From: Planoprotostelium fungivorum
Taxonomy: Eukaryota > Evosea > Variosea > Cavosteliida > Cavosteliaceae
Assembly: GCA_003024175.1 (NCBI GenBank)
Contig: MDYQ01000032.1
Span: forward strand, 62,001 to 126,000
Reading direction: 5' to 3'
Length of the DNA stretch: 64,000 nucleotides
The notes beneath the pieces were generated by a model. It had not been told where the DNA came from. It worked only from the letters and a program-made list of their open reading frames with translations, and made no database searches. The translations under genes were made by a program, and so were the position numbers. This document shows positions 28,509 through 39,921 of this stretch, one piece after another (within the stretch, counting starts at the first letter, position 1; every line of letters starts with the position of its first letter).

Positions 28509-29993
28509 ATGTCACATCCATCACAAACCATCGAGATGGAAGGTCCGACACGCCCTCTCGTCTTCTATGAGCAGTTTCTGACGTCCATGAGCATCGGATT
28601 GTATGTCAGGGTATCACATCAAGCCACCTCAGATGCATTTCCACAACACCTACAACAATCTGTCTCAGCAGCATCGAAGAAGTATACTTATCTGAGAACT
28701 ACCATCACATCTGGGGAAGAAGGTTCTCTCCATTATGTCCTTCAAGACGACGCTTCAAATGACATGATCTCCACATCTCTTCCTCTAAACTTCCCTCAAC
28801 CTCCTTCTGATTCAGAATTGTGGAGGCATACACTCTTGCATTGGGTCGCCGAGCCGAGAGATCACACCAAGAGTCTAGTCTACATCTTGTGTTTGCCAAA
28901 CGACCAAGAGTGGGACATCTTCTTCTCTTTCAACCACGGAGGAATAGACGCTCCTGGAGCCTTCGAGCTCGTTCACGCCATTTTGGGCCAATCCCATGAT
29001 GTGAGTCATTCTCACCATCGAGACCATCTGAACACGAAACGAACAGACACCATTGACCTCAAACTCTCTTCCACCTTCAATCTACTCTCGTGCATCTCAA
29101 GATGTCTTCACTCAAAAACCTCCGTGTGATGCCGCTCTGCCTCATCCACAGGACTTGACGGCTCTCCGTGATTCCACCTTGAGAGTTTCTGCAGTCTTTT
29201 CATACATGTCAGAGGATGAAACATCTGCCCTCGTGGCAGAATGTAGACGAAGAGGTGTCACCGTTCAAGCCGTCGTCAGTGCTGCTGGTATCATCGCAGT
29301 CCTCAGCAAGATGAAGGGAGACATCAAGGAACAACTCCGCGATGGTGCGTGGACGATCGGCTGTCAGATACCGGTCAACATGAGAGGACGAGTGCAGCCA
29401 CCAGTGGACAAGGTGGAGAGCGTGGCAGGAAGTGCAGGACGTGAGACAACCTCATGCAAGGTATCAGCTGATCACGATCAGTCTGTTGGATGCAGACGGT
29501 GGATCCTTCCATCAGCCTCTCCCAGTTATCGACGGACATCATACGTACCATACGTACCATGCTATCAGAGAAACCCAGTTTCATGGAGAAGTGGTGGGCC
29601 TCACTCAACGCCAAGAGATTCGATCTCCTTCCCACTTACACTGTCATGACCTCATCCGTGGGCGTCAGCTCCATCCTCCCACAGTATCCGAGTCTCAAGG
29701 TCTCCGAAGTGAGGATGGTGGGCAGCCTGCACCGACAGAGTCCACTGCCAAACGTGGAGCCCCCTCCACCAAACGGAACACTGGCCACCATGACACACGT
29801 CCACACTTCTCTGGGTAAATTACACATGACGACTTCTTATCCTCCTTGGGCTGCATCGGAAGAGTGGGCGAAGGAGTTTCAAGCGGCCGAGATGCTCACC
29901 TTGCGATCGTTCGCGAGAGACGCGGACGTTACGATCCAATCACTGCTGGATGATCTGATATCTTCATCATCCTATCGGGAGGCTGAGAAATAA
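28509..29993 (+). CDS. HxxxD acyltransferase (condensation/alcohol acetyltransferase-like)
   Basis: Starts MSHPSQTIEMEGPTRPLVFY (an alternative start is MEGP at 28536) and ends SSSYREAEK at TAA 29991-29993. The first exon holds FFSFNHGGIDAPGAFELVHAIL, the HxxxD active site of the CoA-dependent acyltransferase/condensation fold (HGGID). A later LVAECRRRGVTVQAVVSAAGI matches the helix-rich second half (as in PapA5 and AATase proteins). Introns: about 29001-29047 and about 29437-29481; both keep phase. It should transfer an acyl group to an alcohol or amine; the substrate is unknown. There is no carrier domain, so it is not an NRPS fragment. Family membership rests on the active site and overall pattern. 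Confidence 0.7.
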
Positions 29994-29999
29994 ACCGCT

Positions 30000-30214
30000 T
30001 CGATCTCCTGCGGAGAGAGTCATCCTCTTCATCTTATCATCTTCAAATCTTTTCAATCAGATCTGCATCGTCAAGATCAACTCGAATCCGGATTCAGCAG
30101 GAATCAATAACCGATATGAACAAGACAAGGACCGTCAGAATTCACCGTGCATCTCGAGAAAGAATCACTCGAAGCCCTCTACCAAAATAAATCAGAACTG
30201 GTTTGTTCATCGCT
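30000..30214. other. Intergenic stretch
   Basis: About 215 bases between the acyltransferase stop and the start of repeat copy B. No recognisable feature. Confidence 0.4.
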
Positions 30215-31310
30215 TTATCACACACATCGTGTATGCGTTCCATGGGATCTGGTGATTTCAGAAGCCGAATCATCGACGAAACATACACCCTCTGATTGTG
30301 ATCAAGTTCATTGAACTCTTATATATCGTACCGCTTCCACTTTGAAACAGTTACTCACTGTGTATAGAAGCCATCAGAATTCACCACGGGTATCTGCAAC
30401 GAGGAGACCTGGACCCGAATTAATTCGGGGCGGAACGCCCAGTCACGTGATCTGGAAATTCCTCTGAGAATTTTCAATCTGGCGGTTAGCAACGCAAATT
30501 TCACGGTAAGATGACGAGAAGGGAGGATTTACGCAGATTGAGGCACCGGCAAATCATTTTCTGCTCAACACACAAAGCAGCAAGCCAACAACAGCTTCAA
30601 AGCCACAACAACGATGGGAGTGCCTCACATGGATCTCGATTGAGACACAAGTCGCAACGGCCAACGCATGACTCTACAAGATCTCTTCTGATCAAGAACA
30701 TGAGAGCCTTCAACCTCTTTGGCATCTCACTGGGAACCCCTCAAGAGCTCCCCGTATTTGGCCCCACCCCGAGACCAGATCTTCAATGGAATCTTTCATC
30801 ATACCGGATCAACACCTCAAGACGTACGTCTTGCACGAGAGAGAAGACAAGAACGTGTCCACAGCCACCTCCAACGACCCTCTCAAACGACAGTGATCAC
30901 AAAGTAGCTTCTGCTCTCCTTTCGAGGATGAACACAGACTGTTGTCCCTGAGTTGGCGATGTGAGGTGACGAGGCTGCTACCAGGAGTCAGACCGACAAA
31001 CGAACGAGAGATGTACGGCCAGTATTGCCTTCGGGCAGAAAACTGTATGTCCTTGGATCGACCGCACAGAAGAGGATACACGAAAGTGATTGATTCTGGC
31101 CGGAGTGGAGACACCCTTTCAAGGGCCTCTACGAGGAAGGCAGGCGAGTGTCTGACGAGGCTGTGGTGTACGGGGTATGGCCGTACCCAGCCCAGGTAGA
31201 GCGTCGGCGTTCCTTCTTCTCTCGAATGTGCATTGAGACATCATCGATACACACTACACTGGCGACAATTTGAATAAATCGAACTGTATCGAATCTGTTT
31301 CATTTCTTTC
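30215..31310 (+). repeat. Dispersed repeat, copy B (long)
   Basis: Aligns over its whole length with copy C (about 49005-50115); its last 300 bases also match copy A. Blocks shared with C include TATGTATAG-like AT-rich sequence, an identical 24-base block at 30427-30450 (GGGCGGAACGCCC palindrome plus CACGTG), ACCGGCAAATCATTTTC, the CAAACGACAGTGATCACAAA region, and the 3' block ending TGAATAAATCGAACTG. Order and orientation suggest a transcribed unit with a promoter (palindrome/E-box) and an AATAAA polyadenylation site. Open frames are not conserved between copies, so it may be non-coding or a decayed gene family. Confidence 0.8.
30427..30450 (+). promoter_or_regulatory. Conserved GGGCGGAACGCCC + CACGTG block of repeat B
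   Basis: 24 bases identical to 49221-49244 in copy C. It contains an inverted repeat GGGCGGAACGCCC followed by AGTCACGTGA with a CACGTG E-box. It is better conserved than the flanking sequence. Confidence 0.55.
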
Positions 31311-31512
31311 CCTTCGGGGTTGACGATCATCACTGTAACACATCTACGAATGAGTCATTGTTTAAGCGTCTTTACGTGGTGGACACGAGAACCCCTCAAC
31401 TAGAGATATCCAATCTGCTGATGAAACCATTCACCGTTTCGACCAATCGCAGTGGTGTGATAGAATGTCACGAGGACAACATCATCAACGATGTGATCAT
31501 CAACGTTTATCA

Positions 31513-34500
31513 TCACACAGAGAGGTCCCACAATATCTTCTCCAACTCTCTTAGATCTGTCACTCGAATGAGATGAGGCTTCCAGCGGTACACGGTTGCC
31601 ATGGCATTGCACTGATGCAACAGAGTGTACATCATCATCGTCCTAGAAAATCTCCCCGGCTCTCTCATCAGGGGCCACCTCATTCCCTCAGTATTCCATC
31701 TACAACGCTCGTCGACACACCTGTCGACACCGTATGTCTCCAGGAATCTTCTGAGAAGTTTCTTATCGCAGCGGAAGAGGGAGACGTGAAGGGCTACGAG
31801 ATCGTACATTGGATCACCCACACAAGCATCTCCAAAGTCAATCAACCCTGATGGCTGCCAATCGTAGACTTCTTTCAGGTACCCTGCAGAAAATGAGCTC
31901 GTTGTAGACGGAGAGATCTCGCGGAAAACTCGTCACCTTCTCCACGCTTCGTCGTGTCTAGCTTGGCTTCGGGTAATTGTCCCGGGTAATATCCGATCAG
32001 GTTCTCGTCGTTGACGTCAGAATGGATCAATTGGAATCGATTCGGTGCATCTAAAATCTGACGATCTACATCGATGTAGTCTCTCATCTGTATCTCTTCA
32101 CCATTTCGTCCATCACGAGATGATTTCTCACCTGAGATATGACGGTGGAGTCGGTGATGAACCAAGACTCATGGTCCTTGATGAGGTCTTCGTCTCTCTT
32201 TGTGATGAACTTCTTCCAATGTTCCACGTCTTCGTCGCTGACTTTTCTCTTCAAATCGTGTAATTTTCTCAGATTTTCGGCCAAGAAGTCGACCGACTGT
32301 CTACAATGAGCCATACGTAATCCACTTCCCGGAACGTCACCCTCTCAATGCTCTCGTTCTGCAGTGTGCTCCACACATCTCTGACTGGGTCTCCCAGCAG
32401 CCTAGATGCAACGACATACAACAACCCTCCCTCTATCGATTCGTTTGCGTTCGTCTGCTCTAACGTGAACATCTCTTCATCGTGTTCGGATAGTAAAGTT
32501 CCTCCGACGTACGGTACTTACCAGGTGGTATCCCTCCTCCTGCTCCACGATCTGTCCCGAGAACAATAATTTCGGACATTTGACTTCACTTCCCTGCAAG
32601 AGAGAATACATATTCACCTGATTTCGTTCATCTACAACGTTGTAGACGGACTTCTCACCTCTCGATCGAAGCTCTCCCTGGCCTCTTTCTCTGCGGTGTA
32701 GAATTTGACCACGGCTTTTTCTGTCATGAAGACAGTGTTCGTGCTGTCGCTCGGTAGTTCGACTTGATATTTCTCTTGTGGAACCTCCATTCCATGATGA
32801 GCGCAGACCTATCCTCTTCTTTCAGAAAAAGTCAAGTGGACAATTCAACTCACGGCACGCAGCGCTTCCCACAGATCAGTCTCATCATCATCATCATCAT
32901 CGGCACCGCCTTCCTCCTTCAGCTTCTCTTGTCTCCTCTCTTCTCTCTCCCTCCTCACGTGTTTCGTCATCTGAGTGTATTCCGGATGTTCCGCCGTCAA
33001 CACTTGAACGAAATGTTCGAAATCCTGCGAGAAGATGAGCGTTGTAGTCCTACGTATCGGTGCGTATTCACCTTGTCTCTCTTCTTACTCGTGGCGATCT
33101 CCTCGAGAGTATCTCTAACGTTACACCTCCCAACGAAGTTCTGAGTGACAGCGACAGTGTCCTCTAAATTTAAGACAATGTGCCACCATCCCCTCGGAAC
33201 AAAGATGGTCTCTCCCGCCTCCTGCGTGATCTTCGCAGGTTTCAGATATCTGCGATCTGCGATTCTCCACGATCACCTCGATGGGTCTCTGGTGTGGGAG
33301 GAGAGAAGGGTAGATGGCATAGAACCACTCCACTGGGAACGGTGCCTCCATGTCGGTGTACAGCCCCCTACCTGATTCTTCCGTCATTCTTCCGTTTCTC
33401 CGTTCTTCCGATTTTCCTCACCGTTGGGGTGCAGGGTGAGGCCGGGGGGTACAATGTGTGGGGGATAGAAGGCCCATCTCTTTCTACCGGATAATAAACT
33501 GTTCCAGGCTGATGTGCCGTCTGGGTCCGTGTGCCAAGGTGAACCGGACCTTTCGGGACCCAAAATGACCCAACGGAAATTGGGACGGTTCTCCTCGAGA
33601 AGCTCGTACATGTCCTCACGGAAGAGGGAGGGTGGGGTGTAGTCTGGGGAAGGTCAGGAGTGGCTCGTTGTAGTGGGGTACCTTTCAGCATCTCCGGTGC
33701 TTTCTCTCCAAAGTCAGAGTCGAAGATATAGAGGGGTGCCTCGTCACTCTGTAATTTGGCATAGTGCATGTAGTTCTTCAGATTCATCGTTAGCTTCTGT
33801 TTTCCTGGAAAGGGTCATCTACAACGAGACGATCGTTGGCTCACCCTTGTGAGAGACCTTCCATTGGATGTCTCCGTATCGTTTCAGCATCTCTTCACCC
33901 TTCCAGTGTTCATGTGCTTTCCATCTGATGGAAGAATGAGATGGTGTCTACATGATGATTAGATGTCACCCATCCATGGCACCCTTCAACATGACGATCT
34001 TGCAAGGAGCGTCGTAATTCTCTCGGAAATCCTCGAGATCGATGGTCTTGATGTCGATACGGGGGACATGTCCGTGATCGACATGGAATTCTTTCAGAGG
34101 GAGGTGAGATAGATACCAACGGTAATATAGAGCGTGAGAAGTGAAACCTGTGAAGAGGTTCATCAAGGGTGATGGATACGCATCGCGATTGCTTTTGGAG
34201 GAGATGTGAGAAGAAGGATTGTCGAAGACGTATGTGATGGAGGTGATTGATTACCTTGGACGGGAACACGTGTCGGCATTGTGGGGAATGCATTCGGATC
34301 TGCTGTCTGTCTCTCTTTGGGAGTGAGAGCCGTCAATTTCCAATTGCCTTGGAACAGAAAATCACCACCGTGACGATCGAGAGCCAATGATTTCCACAAG
34401 AACTCCTCATTCGAGAACACGTAGAATACCTGCGACAGAGTTATAACAAATTCATCGAAGTCGTGACGTCTATACCTTGCTGACGAGGGGAACTGATGAA

Positions 34501-34677
34501 ATGAGATCCTTTGCAGAGAGACGTGAGAAGATTCTGGCCAAGATGAGCTCGTCCGTGAACATCGACAGTGACCCCAACCCCTCAGTCCTCACGCTGGGCT
34601 GTTCATTGTTCGTCGTGATAACATCGTTCTACCATCCATCATCCAATCATCGCCATCCTCCCTCTCACCTCAGGCAT
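31513..34677 (-). CDS. F-box / JmjC / aminoglycoside-phosphotransferase-like fusion
   Basis: N-terminus MPEPSVRTEGLGSLSMF, then an F-box: LILARIFSRLSAKDLISSVPLVSK and NEEFLWKSLALDRHGGDFLF. A JmjC domain follows, with iron ligands in GSPWHTDPDGTSAWNSLLSG (HxD) and FVPRGWWHIVLNLEDT (second His), the PTDSR/JMJD6-like type. The C-terminal third is a kinase-like APH domain with LIHSDVNDENLIG (catalytic HxDxxxxN) and GLIDFGDACVGDPMYDL (metal-binding Asp). Many short introns keep frame; stop TGA complement 31513-31515. F-box proteins recruit SCF ubiquitin ligase, and JmjC enzymes are Fe(II)/2-oxoglutarate hydroxylases or demethylases. All three active sites look intact. The start is supported by a short first exon (MPE) spliced in phase. 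Confidence 0.85.
32631..32646. repeat. Intronic palindrome TCTACAACGTTGTAGA
   Basis: A perfect 16-base palindrome inside an intron of the F-box/JmjC/APH gene, close to that intron's 5' splice site on the minus strand. Confidence 0.85.
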
Positions 34678-34859
34678 GGCGTAGGTGTTTCTTCTCTTCG
34701 AGATGAGATAGAGGGGGGCTTCCGGCTTTGTTTGTTTGTGTTTGTTAAGATACGGAAATTTCGTGGCAAGAACGCCGGATCATGACGTCAGAGGCGAACA
34801 ATGCACAAACTGCATAAAACAAAACCACACAACACACAAAACAGCAACCACAAGACAAC

Positions 34860-35385
34860 ATGAACCCATACGGAGGACACCCACCCCCAGGTACGGATCG
34901 TCTCGTCATCCTCTATGCGTTTCAGACATACCTCGACCATTCTCTCGTTATCATTTTCTCATCCTCTATACAGGCTACCCCCCCGCCGGTGGCTACCCAC
35001 CCCAACAAGGATATCCTCCCCAACAAGGATATCCTCCAGCTGGTTACCCCCCTCAGCCAGGATACCCTCCCGCCGGATATCCCCCTCAGCCCGGCTACGC
35101 CGCACCCCCAGGAGCCTATCCTCCAGGTGCTTACCCTCCAGGAGCCTATCCACCCGGAATGCACGGCCATGGAGGTCACGGAGCCCACGGACACGGATAC
35201 AAGGGCAAGGGATTCAAGGTGAACGTCTCACCATCATCTCGAGGAGATCCGTGCGAAAGATGAAGAGATGGAGTGGCTGATTTGGAATGCAGGGAGGAAA
35301 GGGATTCAAGGGAGGAAAAGGATTCAAGGGCCACAAGGGATTCAAGGGAGGAAAGGGATTCAAGGGAGGAAAGCACCACCACTAA
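34860..35385 (+). CDS. GYPPQ-repeat protein with a Lys/Gly/Phe-rich C-terminus
   Basis: Three exons: MNPYGGHPPP, then tandem GYPPQQ/GYPPAGYPPQP and GAYPPGAYPPG repeats, a His/Gly segment (HGHGGHGAHGHGYKGKGFK), then repeats of GGKGFK ending GGKHHH at TAA 35383-35385. Introns 34891-34973 and 35219-35291. GYPPQ repeats occur in many unrelated proteins (rhodopsin tails, annexins, plant and protist small proteins) and often mediate membrane or self-association. The C-terminal KGFKGG repeats are strongly basic. The protein is probably disordered. C-ending codons suggest strong expression. No enzymatic role is visible. It is divergent from the F-box/JmjC gene, 182 bases between starts. Confidence 0.85.
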
Positions 35386-35456
35386 GCGCTCACCTTGATG
35401 ATATGATAAAATGACTTTATAGTACGAGTCTTATTGCGAACACCATGTAGTGAAGA

Positions 35457-36053
35457 TGTCACGTCGCTGGGTCGTTGGTGAAAGACATCACGAAAAGCCA
35501 AGAGAACCGTTCGTCGACAGTCCCTTCACCCTCTATACGAGGCAGCGTCCACTGATGCAGGATCGAAGGTCGTGTGGTGCATGTCATCCCGTCGGGTGGT
35601 TCGCAGAATTTCGTGCTGGTGGTGATCATTCTCAACTCTGAACAGAGGCGGACGAGAAACATTTTGATAATACGATCCACGATGATTTGGTGATCATCTA
35701 CCGACACTATGGACAGAAGTCAGCAAGAGGTGATGAGCGATTGCCACGAAGGAAGGTGAGATTCTGTAGAGGTGCAGCAGAGATGATCTATGAGCCCAGG
35801 GACGTCAAGTTGGACCGCAAAGACAGTAGATTTTGGGTTCGGAAAGGATGTCAAATGTCTTGGCTTCAAAGAAGATGATGAGCAAACGGGCTCATCGGTG
35901 CGCGTCGCCGTGCAGCTCACGCGTTACTCGGTTACTCACCAGTTCTGTGTATTCACCAGATCGTACGGTGTATGCATTCTCCTGAAACATTCAACCTGGT
36001 TCCAAAACAGTACCCGACCATCATCCAGCGGGCCAAATCACACCTCTGAATGA
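35457..36053 (+). CDS. Hypothetical protein with a candidate PP1-docking motif
   Basis: Tentative three-exon model. Exon 1 starts MSRRWVVGERHHEKPREPF; an intron from about 35576 to 35645 joins in phase to EADEKHFDNTIHDDLVIIY and then RRKVRFCRGAAEMIYEP. A further intron (about 35827-35872) leads to KDDEQTGSSVRVAVQLTR and a stop at 36051-36053. KVRF is a good RVxF-type PP1-binding motif in a basic context, as in PP1 regulatory subunits, but such short motifs also occur by chance. No domain is recognised. Confidence 0.35.
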
Positions 36054-36491
36054 AGATTTTGGCATTCCTGAGGAGTCTTGTTCTCAATCCCTCCAAAAGA
36101 GTGAAAGCGTCGCCCACGGTATCATACGAGATCACCTATTACGATGACGAAACAACAGTATCGACGATATCATCTCATGCATCGCTGTGGGAGGCTTGAA
36201 CTCGTCCTCAATCGTCGTGCGGTGAAATTCTGAAGGGAGATAAGCACGATCCGTGCTCCACGCTTAAGTGTTGATGTGATGGAGCGATGGATGGTTCTGA
36301 CATGAGGAAAGCCCTATGTCGACGGCGACCCACTTTGAACCCTCCAAAATAATATTTCCATTTCTATAGAGACGTCGAATGCCCATACTAAGGAGACTGT
36401 CTATCCCTTAATATCTGGAGCGCAATGTACCCTTATGCAGTAATGAGAAACGCTTAGTCAGACAGATTCAAAAGGACAGGCGCTTCTGAAC
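36054..36491. other. Intergenic region
   Basis: 438 bases before the sensor kinase start codon. No RNA gene, repeat or convincing open frame seen. Confidence 0.45.
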
Positions 36492-39400
36492 ATGGATTGG
36501 ACAGCGACACCGCTCCTCCTGCTGGCGTGCCTGAGCGTGGCCGAGGCAGTGAAGGCTTCAGTGGAAGAGGTAACCAAAAACATCGCGAGAGAGAGGATGC
36601 TTTCCATAGACACATCAGTGAGTCACGCTGCGTCTTCCCTCTTAATACGACCAGACAATCTTATTTATAGCTTTTGTGGTGGTGGGAATCACGGCCCTCA
36701 TTTTGCTGATACTCAAGACTTTGACCGAGTCCACTGTCTACTCTGCAGTGAGCAAGCGGCCAGCTCATAAGACGAAGTCGCAGGATAATCTTGTGAAAAT
36801 CAATCACACGGACGGAGAGGGAGCTACGTCAGCCAACTCCTTCCATTCTGCGAGCTCTGACAATGAGCCGAAGAGCGACTCTTCTCTTCACTACGCTGAG
36901 AATCCTCTATTGGTGACACGGCCATTTGCTCGATATCACAGTGCTGATTTGATATGCAGGAGGTGAAGAAGACAGCGAACAGAGACGAATGGAGGAAGAT
37001 CATCTCCATTCCAACCGTTTTCATCGCAGCAGTTCTCCTCTTCATCGCCGTGATTGCCATCTCCATCACTCTCCTCAGTTTCTACGCACAGAACAGCATG
37101 GTGTCCGATCTGACCACAGAGATCCAAGATGAGATCGGAAAGAACTTTCTCGGCCAAGTCAACGAGACCTTCCAGAATTACAACCGCTGGGGACAAGAGA
37201 GTGAGCCATCGTATCATCACCATCTTCCGTCGTTCATCATCTCACCAATCGCAGTCCAGTCTTTCTCAGATTATTACTTCAAGCCTGGATATCAACTTCC
37301 CCTGAACGAATCTGCCTACCAAACTTATCCTGAATTCTTCCAGTATCTCATCTCATCCATGATCCACAAAGACATCGGCTCGGGCTTCAATGTGGGGGTG
37401 AGTCCATCTACAACGAGACATTTCATCTCATCTTTTCAGTTTTCCAACCAAAAGGGATTTGGAGGGGGCTATGAATTATTTGGAGTCGATGTGTTCGACA
37501 CAGTCCTCGTCAACGGGACGGCTTACCTCTATGTCTCCATCCTTCCACCCAGTCTCAATTTTTCGGCCCTACCCAACCCGGAGTGAGAGATCCAAGGATG
37601 TGACTCGTTGTAGATTGACGCCGGACAGTCCGAACGCCTTCTACAAGATTCCGGCCGGACCGAATGTGGTTGCCGATATAGGATGTCCAGCAGGTGCACC
37701 GACCACCTTCTGGCAACCTCTCTACCCTCAGGTATTCATCTTCATCATCATCACTCTCATCGTCATCGATCATCATCATCATCACCTGATGTCATCTGAC
37801 ACCATCAGCCCACCGGCACTGCCGCCATCGAAATTTCCATCCTCCGAACCATTCGCGTCTGTCAAGAGAGCATCCTCACTTACTTCATCAACATCACAGT
37901 CAAGTTCACTCGCTTCGCTGCCCTCCTTCAGGGAATGGTACAACAAGTCAAGGGAAGAGCTTTCATCGTGGAGACGAACGGTGCCATCGTTGCATCTACC
38001 ACTGGATCGCAACCTTTCGCCTCGACTGCCAAGGGGTGATTCAGATCCATTTCGATTACCTCTTTGATTGACGTGGATTCAGTTACGAACGATATTTCGC
38101 CACGAACACGACGGACTTGTGGATCAGGGAAGCGTGGAAGATCTATCTGGCGGATACAAAGACATCGCAGAGCACTCACACCATCGACGGCGTCAATTAC
38201 TTCATCTTACCCAGCTCTTATGAATCTGGAGACGGTGTCTCGTGGATCATTCTACACTTGGCCGAATCGGACCCTTACCTCGGTACCATCCGTACCTACA
38301 TCAGGTCACGTGACGTGTGATGACGTCATCTGACGTACCACAGGCGAACGGGTATCGTGGTGGGAGTGGTGGTGGCCGCCGCCGTGATTCTGGCCGTACT
38401 CGCTTCGTTTTGGATCACCCGACCGTTCACTCACCTGACGAGACAATTGCAGAAGGCGGCCAAGATGCAACTGACGGAGGAGGACATCTCGGTGCCCTTC
38501 TTGTTCGAGGCGAGAAGGTTGCATCAGGCGTTCGTCACGATGAGAGATGCGATGAAATCTTTCCAGAGATATATTCCGGAAGCACTCGTAAAGACTCGAG
38601 TGAGTGATGTCGATGACCAAGATCATCATCATGTTCATCATCATGTCCATCATGACTGATCGAAACAGATGGATTACAAAGATCTCAAACACTTGGTAGA
38701 GATCGGATCTGGTGCTTACGGTGTAGTCTATCAAGCGGGTGAGCCACATCCACCGCCTCGAAGGGATCTGACTCTCGGCAGATTGGAACGGAGAAATCGT
38801 CGCCGTGAAGCAGATCAAGACGGAACTCATCGACGAGAGGCAGATGTCCGAATTCTTATCTGAAGTCAGCATCCTACAACAACTGACGCCCCACCCCAAC
38901 GTCGTATTGTTCCGCGCCGCGACTTTCCCCCCGCAGCCTCTCAGGTGAATCGATCGTTCACGTTCGATCCATCTTCTCTAAACGTACACTCTAGCATGAT
39001 TACTGAATTCTGCGGTGGAGGTAGTCTGTACGGTGAGGCGATTCGATTTTGCCGTACGTTCTAATTCGATGCCCAGCTCACATCCGCAAGTATCCGAATC
39101 TCGCGGTGAAGGAGAAATTGAGACTCATATCCGAGATCGCCAAAGGAATGCGTCACCTGCACCAACAGAAAGTCGTTCACAGGTGCGAACTCCTTCTCCT
39201 CTCTCTCTAACCAACCACGTAGAGATCTCGCCCTTCGTAACATCCTTCTCAACGACAGACTCGAAGCTAAAGTTTCTGATTTCGGCCTGTCGAGAGTCAA
39301 CGGCAGCGAGGATGGTTCGACTACGGCCAATGCCGTGGGACCTCTAAAGTGGATGTCACCAGAAGCCATCACCGAGAACAAGTACTCGACCAAATCGGAT

Positions 39401-39850
39401 GTCTTCAGTTTCGGTGTTGTAGTGTGAGTTGTGATGGACGTTGATGGAGAGAGGCTGACGGAAGCAGTTGGGAGATATTCGAAGAGAAAGATCCGTATCC
39501 GGGAGTGGCTGCGGTGGAGGCTGCGTTCCAAGTGGTGAATGGACAGAGATTGGAGTTTACAAAGTGTCCTTGTCCTTGGCTCATTCGTCTCGTACAAGGT
39601 GAACATCAACATCATCATCCATCATGTGATCGCAGATCTCGATCATCATCATGCAATCAGAACGACATCTAACCTCTACTCAGCCTGCTGGGACAAAGAT
39701 CCGAAGAACCGACCGAGCTTCAAGTTTGTCTTACAGACCATGGTCAACGAATCCATCCCCGACGCAAAAGAATTCCAAGACAACAACGATGACGTCGAGA
39801 TGATCAACATCGTCATACCCCCACCCATTGTATCAACAGAAGACGAATAA
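36492..39850 (+). CDS. Transmembrane sensor (Cache/HAMP-like) protein kinase
   Basis: Signal peptide MDWTATPLLLLACLSVAEA, then TM1 (VVVGITALILLILKTL) and a Ser/Asn-rich cytosolic loop. TM2 (VFIAAVLLFIAVIAISITLL) leads into an extracellular region of about 270 residues resembling a Cache sensor (FSDYYFKPGY, LFGVDVFDTVLVNGTAYLYV, RAFIVETNGAIVAST, WIREAWKIYLADTKT). TM3 (GIVVGVVVAAAVILAVLASF) is followed by a HAMP-like segment (WITRPFTHLTRQLQKAAKMQ). The kinase domain has IGSGAYGVVYQA, VAVKQIK, HRDLALRNILL, DFGLSR, WMSPEAI and KSDVFSFGVVVWEIF. HRDLALRN is the tyrosine-kinase-like version; the catalytic Lys, Asp and DFG are all present. Phase is kept across every intron, including about 36916-36961. 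Stop TAA 39848-39850. A ligand-sensing receptor kinase is inferred. Confidence 0.82.
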
Positions 39851-39921
39851 ACAGAAGATCGAAACACCAACCACACGAGGACAAAGACATTCACTCGATA
39901 AACTGTCATGTCGTCTTACTT

